Assembly: GCA_038063315.1 (NCBI GenBank)
Contig: JBBTVI010000023.1
Location: 1-29,116 of the forward strand
Reading direction: 5' to 3'
DNA: 29,116 nucleotides
DNA from: JBBTVI01 sp038063315
GTDB lineage: Bacteria > Patescibacteriota > Minisyncoccia > Sungbacterales > HO2-52-23
The position numbers and the translations under genes are program-made. The notes beneath the pieces are model-generated. The model saw only the letters and a program-made list of their open reading frames with translations, was not told the DNA's origin and did no database searches. Positions 12,941 to 22,317 of this stretch are shown piece by piece. How positions within the stretch are numbered: position 1 is the stretch's first letter; the number at the start of each line of letters is the position of its first letter.

Positions 12941-15900
12941 CTATCGCGTTACAGTGAAATACTCTCCCCTGGTCCTCCCGAAATTCTCCGGGAAATACAT
13001 CTCGCTCACCACCGCAGGAAGATGATGATACGTCCCCGGAATCAGAGCCCGGACAAAATAATCGAATTCATACACCCCCGGCGCGACGCGCTCCGTAAAA
13101 AGGAACAGCCGGTCATCGTGCGATTCCTCCGCATCGGGCCGCAACGTCCGGTGCCGGCGCGTGACGCTTGCGGAATAGAGCGCATCGTCCAGCTCCGAAA
13201 GATTATTCCGCGCGGGCAAGCCCGCTGCCGCAAAGAGCCGGGAAACACGCCGCGCCAGACGCCCGAAAAATCCTGAAATCCCGGCCTTCTGTCCGCCCGA
13301 CGGGCTCGCGCCATATTCCTCATATTCCTCATAACGACCGCGGAAATATTCATTGTTTTGCGGACCGAGCGTCTTATCTTCCGTCGCCAGTTTCAAATTC
13401 ACCAATTCCATCCCCGCCGGAATAAAATCCTCCACGGCCACGAACTGCGCGGACTTTGACACCGCAATCACGAGGTGCCCGCGCAGCACCTCGCCCACAC
13501 GCGCCTCGGAGAGCGGTTCGACCAAATCATCATCATCTCTCCGATAGAGTTCGCGACTTATTGAAAAACCTTCATCGCGCGGCGCGATTGCATCAACGGA
13601 TTGGAAATAACGGAGCGACATATCATAATAAAAGGCATTCGGCAGATCATTGCGATTCGTCTTGGCCAAACCGATTGTCCTCAAACCGCCCAGCCCGATT
13701 TCCTGTACCGGGAGGGAGCGCGTAAACGTCTCCAAAACGGTCTCGCGGTTAAAATCAAACGTCGCAAGCGGCGTCCCGTCCATATTGACGGCCAGCGCAA
13801 AATCCGATTCCGTCTCGCGCTTCCAGACGAGAAAATCCGTCAGGGCGTCCACCGCGGCAACCGTGTTATTCGTCGAACCCCACGCGCCGTCTTTGGCGCG
13901 GCTCCGCAAAATCCAGCGGAGAATTTTATCGCGAATCGCAATCTCGCGCCTGTCCGCGACAAACGCCTTCAGCGCAAGAGCCGTATCTTTAATCGGTGTC
14001 TCGTAGTAATCCCGCGTCCAGTTTCCCTTATGGATACCGAGATACGCGCCGCGTCCGTCAATCTCCATGCGGTTTTCCATCGTCGTGAAAACGCGCTCGC
14101 GGACCGCAGACGGATACCCCGTTGTCATGACGATGGCCAAATGCGCGAGCGAACTATTCGATATATTCTCATTGACGAATTTCTCGTCGCGCGCAATCGC
14201 AAGCACCCTGTTTTTTAACGCCGCATTCTCCGCGACAAACCCTTCCAGACGCGACAGGGCGTATGCGGTCAAAATCACAAGGTCGTTACTTTGATTCAAC
14301 TCCGGACGACGCACCATTGTGTTATACAGATACCGTGCGGCGCGATCCAAGACGCTATGATCAACGGAGTAACTGGCGCGTTCCAGATCGCGTAGCGCAT
14401 TGACAACGTGGAGCGTCAGGTAAAAATCCGGCGGCATCGGACGGTAATAGAAGAAGCCGCCGCCGGAGTGCTGGCTTGCGTAAAGACGCGCGAGGCCCCT
14501 TTCGACGACCTCATCAACGGTATAGAATTTCCCTTCGAACTCTACGTCGCCGATGGAGAATTTTTCTCCGACATTTTTGAGTCCGAGACCGCGCTTGACA
14601 ATGGCGATGGAACTGAGTTTGCTTGCGAGCTGCTCGCTGCAGCCATACGGGTACTCAACGAGATAGCGCAGGGCGTCGGACAGAAAAACCGCCAAAGTCG
14701 CGCTCACGTTGATCGTCAGCCCGCCGCGGTCCTTCACAATATTCTCCGGAAGGTAGACGTATTCGCGCGCGGCCTGATCCGTCGTGAAATGAGCGGTCGC
14801 CGTTGTCTCATATGTCTGATTTTGCTTAATGGGAATCTGCTGTTCCACCGTATCGTCATAATGATCATTATGCGCGGACAAAACGAGTGCGTGGCGCCCC
14901 GCGTCCTTTGCGACCGGGGCGCGCGCCGCAAAATAGACCGTTTCCTGCTCCCGCGGAGCGATCTTAACTGTGACATCCCGCTCTCCCGTCAACTCCAGCG
15001 TTTCGGTCTCGACGGCGACGCGTAATTTTTGCGCCGCATCGGTCTGATTAAAAACCTTAGCCCCGACCATAAATTCATCTCCCGGGATCACGAATCGCGG
15101 CCGCAGCGGGACAACCATCACTTCTTTTCGCGCGAGAAATTCGCCGTATCCGGCCCCAAGCTTCGTATCCTGCGTGACGCCGACGGCCTCGGCCTGCCAC
15201 GTCGTCAGATTATCCGGCAGCGTAAACGACACGGACGCGCGTCCGGACGCGTCGGTACGGACAACGGCGCGCCAGAATGCCGTGTCGGCAAAGATGCCGC
15301 GCTTTTTTTGCGCGAGGTCCCTGGCCTCNNNNNNNNNNCCCAGCGTCATCTCGACCCTGCGCTGCTCCCTCTGCGCGAGGTCCCTGGCCTCGGCCATTCC
15401 CCCGCCGCCCTTGGTTCCTGCAGGAATCTCTGTTTCTTCAAGTATGTTTTTGATATTAGACGCGGTTGTCACCGTCAATGGCAGCCCGCCGTAGAAAAAC
15501 GAGACGGGATTTTTCCTAGGATTGCCTTTGAGCGCAAGAACCGAGAGATCCGCAACCGCAAGGGAAATTTCCGCCTCGACCGGATCTCCCTTCCAGTTCC
15601 GCGCCGTCACATCAAGCGCGACCTCCTCGCCCGGAAGATAGGATCGTTTCGACGGACGCACGTCGATCGCGAGACCGCGCCGGCGCGTATTAATACGGTA
15701 GTTGATCTGGCCGTATTTAATCTCCGGATCCGGCCCCAGAAGAAGGACCGAGGCATAAATATTCGGGATATAGTCCTCGGTGACGGGAAAAACATAAGAA
15801 AAGAAATTGCGGTCAACGTCCACCACCTCGTAGCGATAAATCCGGCCCCGCTCGAAACTGACGAGCGCTTTCGCGCGCGCGTAGGGCGATTGAATGATCA

Positions 15901-18900
15901 TCTCTCCCTGGTCTCCGACATCGAGCTCCGCTTTCGGCGTCGCAAGATCCAACGTCTCGTTGTTCGTCGGCCGTATACTCACCTGCCCCGGGCCGTAGAC
16001 ATATAAATCATGCCGCGCGATAACCGCGTTGTTCTTCCCGTCCGCTGCGCGCGCCACAATCTCAAACTGCCCTTCCTGATCCAAAACGATCTCAGCGCTC
16101 CAATTGCCCTTTTTATCCGTCCGCGCATTGAGTTGCCGGACTGACTCGACTTTCTTTTCCGACTTATCATAATACCCGCCGTCCACTTCCCGACGCTTGA
16201 AATGCTCCCAGGAAATTTTATTGAGGTCCACCACAATCCCCGACACGGCAATCGGCTTGCCCTGAGTATCAACGGATTTGAGAGCAATCGCCACCGGAGT
16301 TCCGCGGCCGACAAACCGGGGCTTGGTGTCGAGCCCCAAATAAAACGCCCCGCGATGCACGATGACCGAACGCTCGGCTGAAACCGCCTGTCCGTTTTGG
16401 TTTTTGACTGTAACGTCGAGCACAAAAATTTTGCTCCTCTCCCGACTGTCGCCCTTGAAAAATTTGTCAAAATCAAGATGCTGCGCGATCTCGGCCGCGC
16501 CATTCACGTCCAATTCCGCTTTTCCGCGCAGGATAAAGCGGTCGCCATATTCGCGGCCGCCATACGAATAATACCATCCCCGTCCGAACGAAAAATCACC
16601 GTCTGCATAACGGTCAAAGTAATAATCCTGGCTCGCGATCGAATACGTGACTTCGCTTCCCTCTTCCACCGGAACACCGAAGAAATAGTCGGCGTCCACC
16701 TTGAGGCGCATGGTCTCTCCCGCGATATACTCCTCTTTGTCCGGCCGCACTTCCGCCGCGAATGCGGACGGGACGTATTCTTCGACGTCGAAATACGCCG
16801 TCCCTCCGAAGCCCGAGATCCGGTACGTTCCGAGCGGCGCGTCCCCGGGCAGAAGAACCTCTGCGGAGAACGTCCCGTAATCATTGAGCTCTGCCGTCCC
16901 ACTCTGCATTTTTTCCCCGCGACTGTTATAGATCTCCACCGTTCTCGATCGCCCGACGGGAATTTCGTACGCGGCGTCATAACCGATCCGGTAAATCCCC
17001 TTGATAAAAACTTTCTGCCCGGGCCTGTAGATGGGGCGGTCCGTATACATGTACGTCCGCTCCGCGGAGCGCGTCGTCTCGCCATACTGAATACGATCAG
17101 CCGTCTCGGCCACAATGGCGCTGTCATTCCCCGCCGTGACAACGGCGCCAAAAAGATTGGGAGATGCCGGCACCTCGGCCAGCCCCCGGGCGTCGGTCGT
17201 AAAACCGCTGATTCTTGCGAGTCCATTGTTATAAAGCGCGATACGGGCGTTCGGCACCGGCGCAATGCTCCCGAATCGCGTGACCCAATAGACATTCCGG
17301 CCGTCCTTTTCCAGCGCCGCACGCACCAACTGAGGAGACGGATCGCGCCCGCCCCTCGCCCTCCGCATTCTAGCGGATGACACCGTGGCGTCGTCCGCGA
17401 TATCATCCGCAACGCGCCATTGAATCTTTTTCTCCTGCACCGCGAGCTCGGTAACCGTGAGCATGGTCCTTTCCCAGATGCGCTCCGCCGGCGTACCGAC
17501 GGTTTTATTCAATTTCTCATCCCAATCGTACTCGATCCGGCGGTAATCCGGATGGCCGAAGCTGATCACATAATGTCCCAGCGGATCGTCCACATAATCG
17601 CGGAGGTTGACCTGAAAATAATTGCGCGTCCAGTATTGTTTCGGCAATTCAAGGCGCCGCGTCACCGAAGCCGCGCACGCGAACGCATCCGGAGACGCGC
17701 TGGCCTTCGGCCGATCCTTCAGATATCGGAGCATCGCCTGGTCTATGATGCGGCAGATATGCATATTGACATACTCCAAATTTTCCACGGCATATGTCAG
17801 GCGCGTTTTATCCGGCGCGGTCACGTTATATCCCTTTTGCATATGAAAAAACTGACGGCTGTATTGATCAATCTTTCCGCTCCGAAATGCCGATACGGCC
17901 TCCGCGGTCTGCCCGAAATCATCCACCGCGGCGAGCGTCAGCCGGTAATCGTACTCGGGAACAAGCCCGTACCGGATGGTATTATGAAATTGGCCTACGA
18001 CGCACGGCGAAGGACTGCGCGGTCGCACGCGATACGGTCGCAGCCAATTCCACAGTCCGACCGTGAAATTCGATGAGAGCCGCTCATGAAAATTCTCTTC
18101 GGTCGCCGGGACCAACGGATTGGACGTGCAGGCGACAAATTGCGTCAGATCCGCTCCTGTGGCGCCCGAGGCCGGATCGGTCCGAAAAATCGTCAGTGCC
18201 GGATATGTCCGGATTGTCTTTACGACTGGATTCGCATTCAAAACAAGACCTTCCGTATTCACAATTTTCCTGAAAGTAACAGGTATATCTTCGCCCCTGC
18301 CCAATCCGTCCGGATCAAAAGAAAGAATCAAACGCCGCCGGTTCGGAACCTTCTCGCAATCCGCGCCGTATCGGACCGTCTCTCCTACCTCGGGTTCGCG
18401 ACATTTTTCATCATACCGGATATCCCGCAAGTTTTTGGCCGATATCACGGTGTCATCCTTGACAATATCTTCCGCAAACGCCACAACAAGAGTTCCCTGC
18501 GGATCAAAAAGGTCCGGCTCCACCAATTCCGAACGCGGGGATTTTGCGGAGACAGACGTAATTATCGGCAAGACCTGGATGCCGCCGCTCCGCGGCTGGC
18601 CCACAGCGATATCGCCCTCGGCCGGATACGCCGCGCGCACGGTATAGGTATAACTCGTCTCAAAATCCCATAAGCCCTCGCGCCCAAAACGATCCGCCGC
18701 GCTGTAAATTTCCAGGACGGATTTATCCAGAAACTCCTTTGTTTTTTTATTTTTTTTGTCGTAGACACGACGCGTGCCGTACAAAACGACAACGGAATGC
18801 GGCACGCCGTCCGCGCGTCTCACGGATATTTCTCGGCGCGTCCGTTCCAGATCCACCGGCTGATTAAAGGCAACACGGATGGGCGCACGATACAAATGCC

Positions 18901-19627
18901 TCCCCGAACTCGTCTGTTCGTACCGGAGCGGCCGCGTGGTGAATGTATGCGTAAAACCGGCAACAGGAAGCCCGTCCATTGAGACCATGCCGGGCCGCAC
19001 CGTTACCGTGTAGCGCGCCGAACGGACGAGACGGCCGGCCGGAATAAACTGGAGATTGCGCGTCGTACTCCACTTCCATCGCCCCTCTGTCATAGGAACA
19101 ATATCTATCGGCGGCGCGCCCAACGCATCGAGCGTTGTCAGCGGAACCATCGGACGGTTAAAAACAATCGTAATTTCCGATGTCTCCGGCGTCTCGGTAT
19201 CGCTTGCCGGAAAAATCGCGACAACCTCCGGGTCCTCATCCGCCCGAAAATCCTTGCTCAACCGCACCTCGGGCGTCTCTATCGTCGCGGTGTAATATTT
19301 TCCGACATCCAAAGGACTGGATGGTTGAAAAAGCAGCGTTGACGGATCCGCGGATGCGCGCCACACCCCCTCGATTTCCGGCGCGAACACAATAGCTGCA
19401 TGCGCCGTCTCCGGCGTGATACGCAGGGCCTTCGGAAGATGCACGGCGATCGCCGCGTTTTTGGAAACCGCATCAGCGACCAACGGAGTCATCTGCTGCC
19501 AGACGCGCGGTGCTGCGCGCCGCCCCACTGGCCTTACAACCAAAAATGCAGCAACAGCAAAAAACGCCGCGCACACAATCAAAAGTACGGTTTTATGGCC
19601 GCGAATAAACGTAAAAGGGTGAATCAT
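12941..19627 (-). CDS. Alpha-2-macroglobulin family protein, membrane-anchored, with thioester
   Basis: Bacterial A2Ms trap proteases: cleavage of a bait region exposes a thioester that bonds the attacker. The 2228-codon chain has an N-terminal helix (about 13-32) with no lipobox cysteine, so it is anchored by a transmembrane segment, unlike the lipoprotein YfhM. Ig-like repeats follow (AIFPASDTETPETSEITIVF near 138-157). The MG2-type motif TDRPIYRPGQ lies near 860. The stretch ADTAFW ... FTLPDNLTTWQAEAVGV (about 1450-1480) marks the MG7 region. The thioester motif C1663-S-E-Q1666 (YPYGCSEQLASKL) is intact, and the alpha-helical thioester domain and C-terminal domains follow. A ten-N gap covers residues about 1430-1433, in the likely bait region, flanked by EARDLAQ on both sides. 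The frame stays open if the gap length is right modulo three. The ATG is 19627; the neighbour is pbpC, convergent. Confidence 0.93.
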   Translation of the reverse strand: MIHPFTFIRGHKTVLLIVCAAFFAVAAFLVVRPVGRRAAPRVWQQMTPLVADAVSKNAAIAVHLPKALRITPETAHAAIVFAPEIEGVWRASADPSTLLFQPSSPLDVGKYYTATIETPEVRLSKDFRADEDPEVVAIFPASDTETPETSEITIVFNRPMVPLTTLDALGAPPIDIVPMTEGRWKWSTTRNLQFIPAGRLVRSARYTVTVRPGMVSMDGLPVAGFTHTFTTRPLRYEQTSSGRHLYRAPIRVAFNQPVDLERTRREISVRRADGVPHSVVVLYGTRRVYDKKNKKTKEFLDKSVLEIYSAADRFGREGLWDFETSYTYTVRAAYPAEGDIAVGQPRSGGIQVLPIITSVSAKSPRSELVEPDLFDPQGTLVVAFAEDIVKDDTVISAKNLRDIRYDEKCREPEVGETVRYGADCEKVPNRRRLILSFDPDGLGRGEDIPVTFRKIVNTEGLVLNANPVVKTIRTYPALTIFRTDPASGATGADLTQFVACTSNPLVPATEENFHERLSSNFTVGLWNWLRPYRVRPRSPSPCVVGQFHNTIRYGLVPEYDYRLTLAAVDDFGQTAEAVSAFRSGKIDQYSRQFFHMQKGYNVTAPDKTRLTYAVENLEYVNMHICRIIDQAMLRYLKDRPKASASPDAFACAASVTRRLELPKQYWTRNYFQVNLRDYVDDPLGHYVISFGHPDYRRIEYDWDEKLNKTVGTPAERIWERTMLTVTELAVQEKKIQWRVADDIADDATVSSARMRRARGGRDPSPQLVRAALEKDGRNVYWVTRFGSIAPVPNARIALYNNGLARISGFTTDARGLAEVPASPNLFGAVVTAGNDSAIVAETADRIQYGETTRSAERTYMYTDRPIYRPGQKVFIKGIYRIGYDAAYEIPVGRSRTVEIYNSRGEKMQSGTAELNDYGTFSAEVLLPGDAPLGTYRISGFGGTAYFDVEEYVPSAFAAEVRPDKEEYIAGETMRLKVDADYFFGVPVEEGSEVTYSIASQDYYFDRYADGDFSFGRGWYYSYGGREYGDRFILRGKAELDVNGAAEIAQHLDFDKFFKGDSRERSKIFVLDVTVKNQNGQAVSAERSVIVHRGAFYLGLDTKPRFVGRGTPVAIALKSVDTQGKPIAVSGIVVDLNKISWEHFKRREVDGGYYDKSEKKVESVRQLNARTDKKGNWSAEIVLDQEGQFEIVARAADGKNNAVIARHDLYVYGPGQVSIRPTNNETLDLATPKAELDVGDQGEMIIQSPYARAKALVSFERGRIYRYEVVDVDRNFFSYVFPVTEDYIPNIYASVLLLGPDPEIKYGQINYRINTRRRGLAIDVRPSKRSYLPGEEVALDVTARNWKGDPVEAEISLAVADLSVLALKGNPRKNPVSFFYGGLPLTVTTASNIKNILEETEIPAGTKGGGGMAEARDLAQREQRRVEMTLXXXXEARDLAQKKRGIFADTAFWRAVVRTDASGRASVSFTLPDNLTTWQAEAVGVTQDTKLGAGYGEFLARKEVMVVPLRPRFVIPGDEFMVGAKVFNQTDAAQKLRVAVETETLELTGERDVTVKIAPREQETVYFAARAPVAKDAGRHALVLSAHNDHYDDTVEQQIPIKQNQTYETTATAHFTTDQAAREYVYLPENIVKDRGGLTINVSATLAVFLSDALRYLVEYPYGCSEQLASKLSSIAIVKRGLGLKNVGEKFSIGDVEFEGKFYTVDEVVERGLARLYASQHSGGGFFYYRPMPPDFYLTLHVVNALRDLERASYSVDHSVLDRAARYLYNTMVRRPELNQSNDLVILTAYALSRLEGFVAENAALKNRVLAIARDEKFVNENISNSSLAHLAIVMTTGYPSAVRERVFTTMENRMEIDGRGAYLGIHKGNWTRDYYETPIKDTALALKAFVADRREIAIRDKILRWILRSRAKDGAWGSTNNTVAAVDALTDFLVWKRETESDFALAVNMDGTPLATFDFNRETVLETFTRSLPVQEIGLGGLRTIGLAKTNRNDLPNAFYYDMSLRYFQSVDAIAPRDEGFSISRELYRRDDDDLVEPLSEARVGEVLRGHLVIAVSKSAQFVAVEDFIPAGMELVNLKLATEDKTLGPQNNEYFRGRYEEYEEYGASPSGGQKAGISGFFGRLARRVSRLFAAAGLPARNNLSELDDALYSASVTRRHRTLRPDAEESHDDRLFLFTERVAPGVYEFDYFVRALIPGTYHHLPAVVSEMYFPENFGRTRGEYFTVTR
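15329..15338. other. Assembly gap (10 N) inside the A2M gene
   Basis: The gap is bordered by TGCGCGAGGTCCCTGGCCTC on its left (15309-15328), and the same 20 bases recur at 15372-15391. Both copies encode EARDLAQ. The assembler probably broke on a short tandem repeat, so the number of repeat units is unknown. Confidence 0.9.
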
Positions 19628-19635
19628 GGACTTAA

Positions 19636-19748
19636 CTGAACTTTAGCAAATTTCCCGAAAACGATGCAAGATCTATAAGAAGACATATACTCATTGGAAG
19701 TTTAACCTCGTAAGCCGCTTACGAGGTTAAACTTCCTCATACGCCTTC
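19636..19748. repeat. Inverted-repeat element B with 41-bp covarying palindrome
   Basis: This is a direct repeat of 10619-10731. The palindrome (19696-19736) is again perfect with 20-base arms and a one-base centre. It differs from copy A at one position in each arm: GGAGG...CCTCC became GGAAG...CTTCC. The changes compensate each other. The centre changed from G to C. The left outer arm (19637-19653) is the A2M-proximal 17-bp motif; a right outer arm as in copy A is missing. Confidence 0.9.
19637..19653 (-). promoter_or_regulatory. 17-bp motif upstream of A2M, possible promoter core
   Basis: Read on the minus strand, AAATTTGCTAAAGTTCA ends nine bases before the A2M ATG (19627) and matches the pbpC upstream motif at 16 of 17 bases. 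TTGCAT (19669-19664) and TAAAGT (19645-19640) with an 18-base spacer would make a weak promoter across it, giving a very short leader. Confidence 0.45.
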
Positions 19749-19768
19749 GTTATTCTGTTTGACATCAC

Positions 19769-20200
19769 TCACCGCAGCCACAACAGACCGAAGCGGCATA
19801 AGACGCGGAAAGCCGCATTACTAATTGTGCGGCAGTCCTCGGATGCGGCATCGAAATTCTCCTGTTCCGCAAAGCCGAGCGTACAGAAGCGCGTTCCGCC
19901 CGGCTCGGCCGCAATATCAATCGTCCCCCGCTGTTCCTGGCACTCCCAAAAAATCTCCTCGTCGCTGCTCGGCACCGTAAAAGCGCACGAACGCGTCGCC
20001 GGAGACGGCCGCACATAGTCGCGCCGCGCGCCGAGGCACTCCCGATACGTCAACGGCACGAGCGGCCTCCGGCTGAACGGGATAATGTAGAAAATCACAA
20101 CGTATGCAATCACAAGAATAAGCGGAATGATCGTCCACTTGTTGAAAAATCGCCGCCGCAGAACAACCACGCGCTCATTGGGATTTTTGTAGAAAAACAT
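19769..20200 (-). CDS. Single-pass membrane protein with six extracytoplasmic cysteines
   Basis: I recognise no family. A basic N-terminus (NERVVVLRRRFFNKW) and one membrane helix (about 23-42) precede an outside domain of about 100 residues with cysteines at 55, 72, 87, 106, 123 and 135. Every cysteine lies after the helix, so up to three disulfides are possible, which suggests an exported, oxidised domain. It starts at ATG 20200, 21 bases after the stop of the beta-propeller gene, and is probably the last gene of a three-gene minus-strand operon. The palindrome of element B follows its stop. The second half (DAASEDCRTISNAAFRVLC) looks helical. Confidence 0.65.
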   Translation of the reverse strand: MFFYKNPNERVVVLRRRFFNKWTIIPLILVIAYVVIFYIIPFSRRPLVPLTYRECLGARRDYVRPSPATRSCAFTVPSSDEEIFWECQEQRGTIDIAAEPGGTRFCTLGFAEQENFDAASEDCRTISNAAFRVLCRFGLLWLR

Positions 20201-20221
20201 GACTGTTTTCCACCACGCGCA

Positions 20222-22306
20222 TTACTCCAAATCCAACGCATTGACCTCCTTCCAGTTCTTTTCATCCAGGACAACAACACGGTTGTCTCCAACAATGTAG
20301 AGATAATCGTCCAAAAACAGCGCGCGCCGCGCCCGGACATCAGCGGCCGCGGCGCGGAGCGCGAGCTCGGCATTGTGATACGAAAACACATAGCCGCCTT
20401 GCGACCCGGGAAGGAAGAAAATCTCGTGCTTAGCGTCCATCAAAAACGCGTGATGGGTATTTTGGATTTCCGACCAATACTCCTTCAAGATATATTTATC
20501 TTTTTCTTTCGGCGCCGAGGGATCCTCCACGTCAAAAAGCGCTATTTTGACCTGCGAGCCCTCGCGGCCCACGCCGACGATCATGTCATCGCCGATGGGG
20601 TGCAGATACGACGAAAATCCGGGGATTTTCAACTCTCCGGCAAGCCGCGGTTTTTGCGGCCGCGACAAATCAAGCACATAGAAAGGATCGGTCTGACGGA
20701 ACGTCACGAGGTACCCCCTGTCGCCGACAAAACGCGCGGAATAGATGCGCTCGGTCAGGCCGAGATCCCGCACCGCGCCGATAATATCGAGGTCCCGGTC
20801 CAAAACATAAACGTCATTGGCGCTCTCAATAGTGCCGTCGATCCCGAGCTGCCAGAAGACATTGCCCCGGTCGCCGATAGTGATCGCAACCCGCAGATTG
20901 CCCTCAAACTCATCAAGGGAAAATTGATTCAGGAGATGGCCGGGAACCACGCCGCCCGCCTCAACCGTAAGAGTGCGCCTGGCGATTTTGGTGATACTCG
21001 TCCGCTCGAGCTCCCGCGCGTGTTTCTTCAGATAATCCGACATGCGGTTCGTCATTTCATTCTCAAATCGAAGTCGGCCGCCAGCATCGAGCGTCTGCTG
21101 ATATTGGTTCAAAAGTACACCAAATTCGATCAACTTGGACTGCTGGCTGATGTCGTAGTTCGCGAGGCGCTGTAGGCGTTCCCTTATTGCGACCGGCAGG
21201 AGATCCTTCCCCGCTTCATCAAAAAAACCCGCATAAATCGCAAAGACATCCGGCGTAAACGGATAGGCGATATAGAGCGCCGCCGGCGACATATACAGCA
21301 CCGAGGAACCCGACGAGCCGATAAATGAGAGAAGACGCGTAACCTTTCCATCCTTTGTATTGATCGCGAGTACTGTATACATGGTATCCGCCGGCACGTC
21401 CATCACGGGGTGATAGACATTTGCGCACGGAATCACAAGAACATTCGAATCCGCAAACGGCCTGATGGGGCATGGATCAGAATAATTGATAGATGTCCGA
21501 CTCACCGCATAAAGAGTCCCGTTCCGGAGACGCGCGTCCTGAATGTGGTGGTTAGCCGCAAGTTTCTTTGTCCAAAGTTCTTTCGGATGCGACGGATCGG
21601 ATACGTCATATCCCTTCAGACGGTCATTACCAACCACAATCAGCGTGGTCCCATCAATCAGAAGATTGCCTGTTTCTTGAATTTCGCCTATTTCTTTCAA
21701 TGCCTCGGGCGGAAATGCCTGTATAATGCGCATGGCCGGAGTATCTCGCCAGGGGTAAGGCGGCATACCTGACGGCACCGGTCCGCCCGGCGCTATCATC
21801 ATCTCATCCCTCATCGGCATAGGCCGAAAATGCGCCTGAGACGCAAAGTAAATATTCTTCCCGTCGGTTTTGACAATATCCGGCTCATCAATACCCATAA
21901 CCTGGACATTTGTTCCGGAAATGCGGTCTGGAGCGGCTGAACGCAGCGTTGTGGGAGTAGGAATCGGCGCGCCCATGTCTGTCGGGCTGTTCGGAATAAC
22001 CTGCTCCTCCATCCCCATCATCTCGCCTCCCATTCCGCCGCCAAGGTCGCCGAATGAGGCCATTTCCCGACTGCGTGTGATGTATTCTTTGAACTCATCT
22101 TCAGACGTAAAACGAACCAGGCCGCTTTTAAGCAATTTGCGCTCCGTCATCTGCTTTTGCAATTTCTCAACAATCCCATGCCGCGCAACCGATGGATATT
22201 CTCTCACGGACGGAAGCGACAAAAATGCGACTGCGACAATAAGACCGAAAAACGTGATTGCGGCAAGAACGAAAAATTGTTTTTTGAGTATGGGATCGTG
22301 GAACAT
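20222..22306 (-). CDS. Membrane-anchored beta-propeller domain protein
   Basis: The 694-aa protein has a membrane anchor (about 11-31), a linker with a Gly/Met-rich patch (GDLGGGMGGEMMGMEEQ, 87-103) and a large beta-propeller region. The segment ISGTNVQVMGIDEPDIVKTD (129-148) is the entry motif of the secreted beta-propeller family (Pfam Beta_propel, PF09826). Repeats such as LKGYDVSDPSHPKELW and FYVLDLSRPQKPRLAGEL are blades, and an alpha-helical insert lies near 385-445. The function of this family is not known; an extracellular scaffold or protease-like surface role is often supposed. It follows the pseudopilin-like gene by 11 bases and precedes the six-cysteine gene, so all three should be one operon. 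Confidence 0.85.
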   Translation of the reverse strand: MFHDPILKKQFFVLAAITFFGLIVAVAFLSLPSVREYPSVARHGIVEKLQKQMTERKLLKSGLVRFTSEDEFKEYITRSREMASFGDLGGGMGGEMMGMEEQVIPNSPTDMGAPIPTPTTLRSAAPDRISGTNVQVMGIDEPDIVKTDGKNIYFASQAHFRPMPMRDEMMIAPGGPVPSGMPPYPWRDTPAMRIIQAFPPEALKEIGEIQETGNLLIDGTTLIVVGNDRLKGYDVSDPSHPKELWTKKLAANHHIQDARLRNGTLYAVSRTSINYSDPCPIRPFADSNVLVIPCANVYHPVMDVPADTMYTVLAINTKDGKVTRLLSFIGSSGSSVLYMSPAALYIAYPFTPDVFAIYAGFFDEAGKDLLPVAIRERLQRLANYDISQQSKLIEFGVLLNQYQQTLDAGGRLRFENEMTNRMSDYLKKHARELERTSITKIARRTLTVEAGGVVPGHLLNQFSLDEFEGNLRVAITIGDRGNVFWQLGIDGTIESANDVYVLDRDLDIIGAVRDLGLTERIYSARFVGDRGYLVTFRQTDPFYVLDLSRPQKPRLAGELKIPGFSSYLHPIGDDMIVGVGREGSQVKIALFDVEDPSAPKEKDKYILKEYWSEIQNTHHAFLMDAKHEIFFLPGSQGGYVFSYHNAELALRAAAADVRARRALFLDDYLYIVGDNRVVVLDEKNWKEVNALDLE

Positions 22307-22317
22307 GGAAAATGGAA

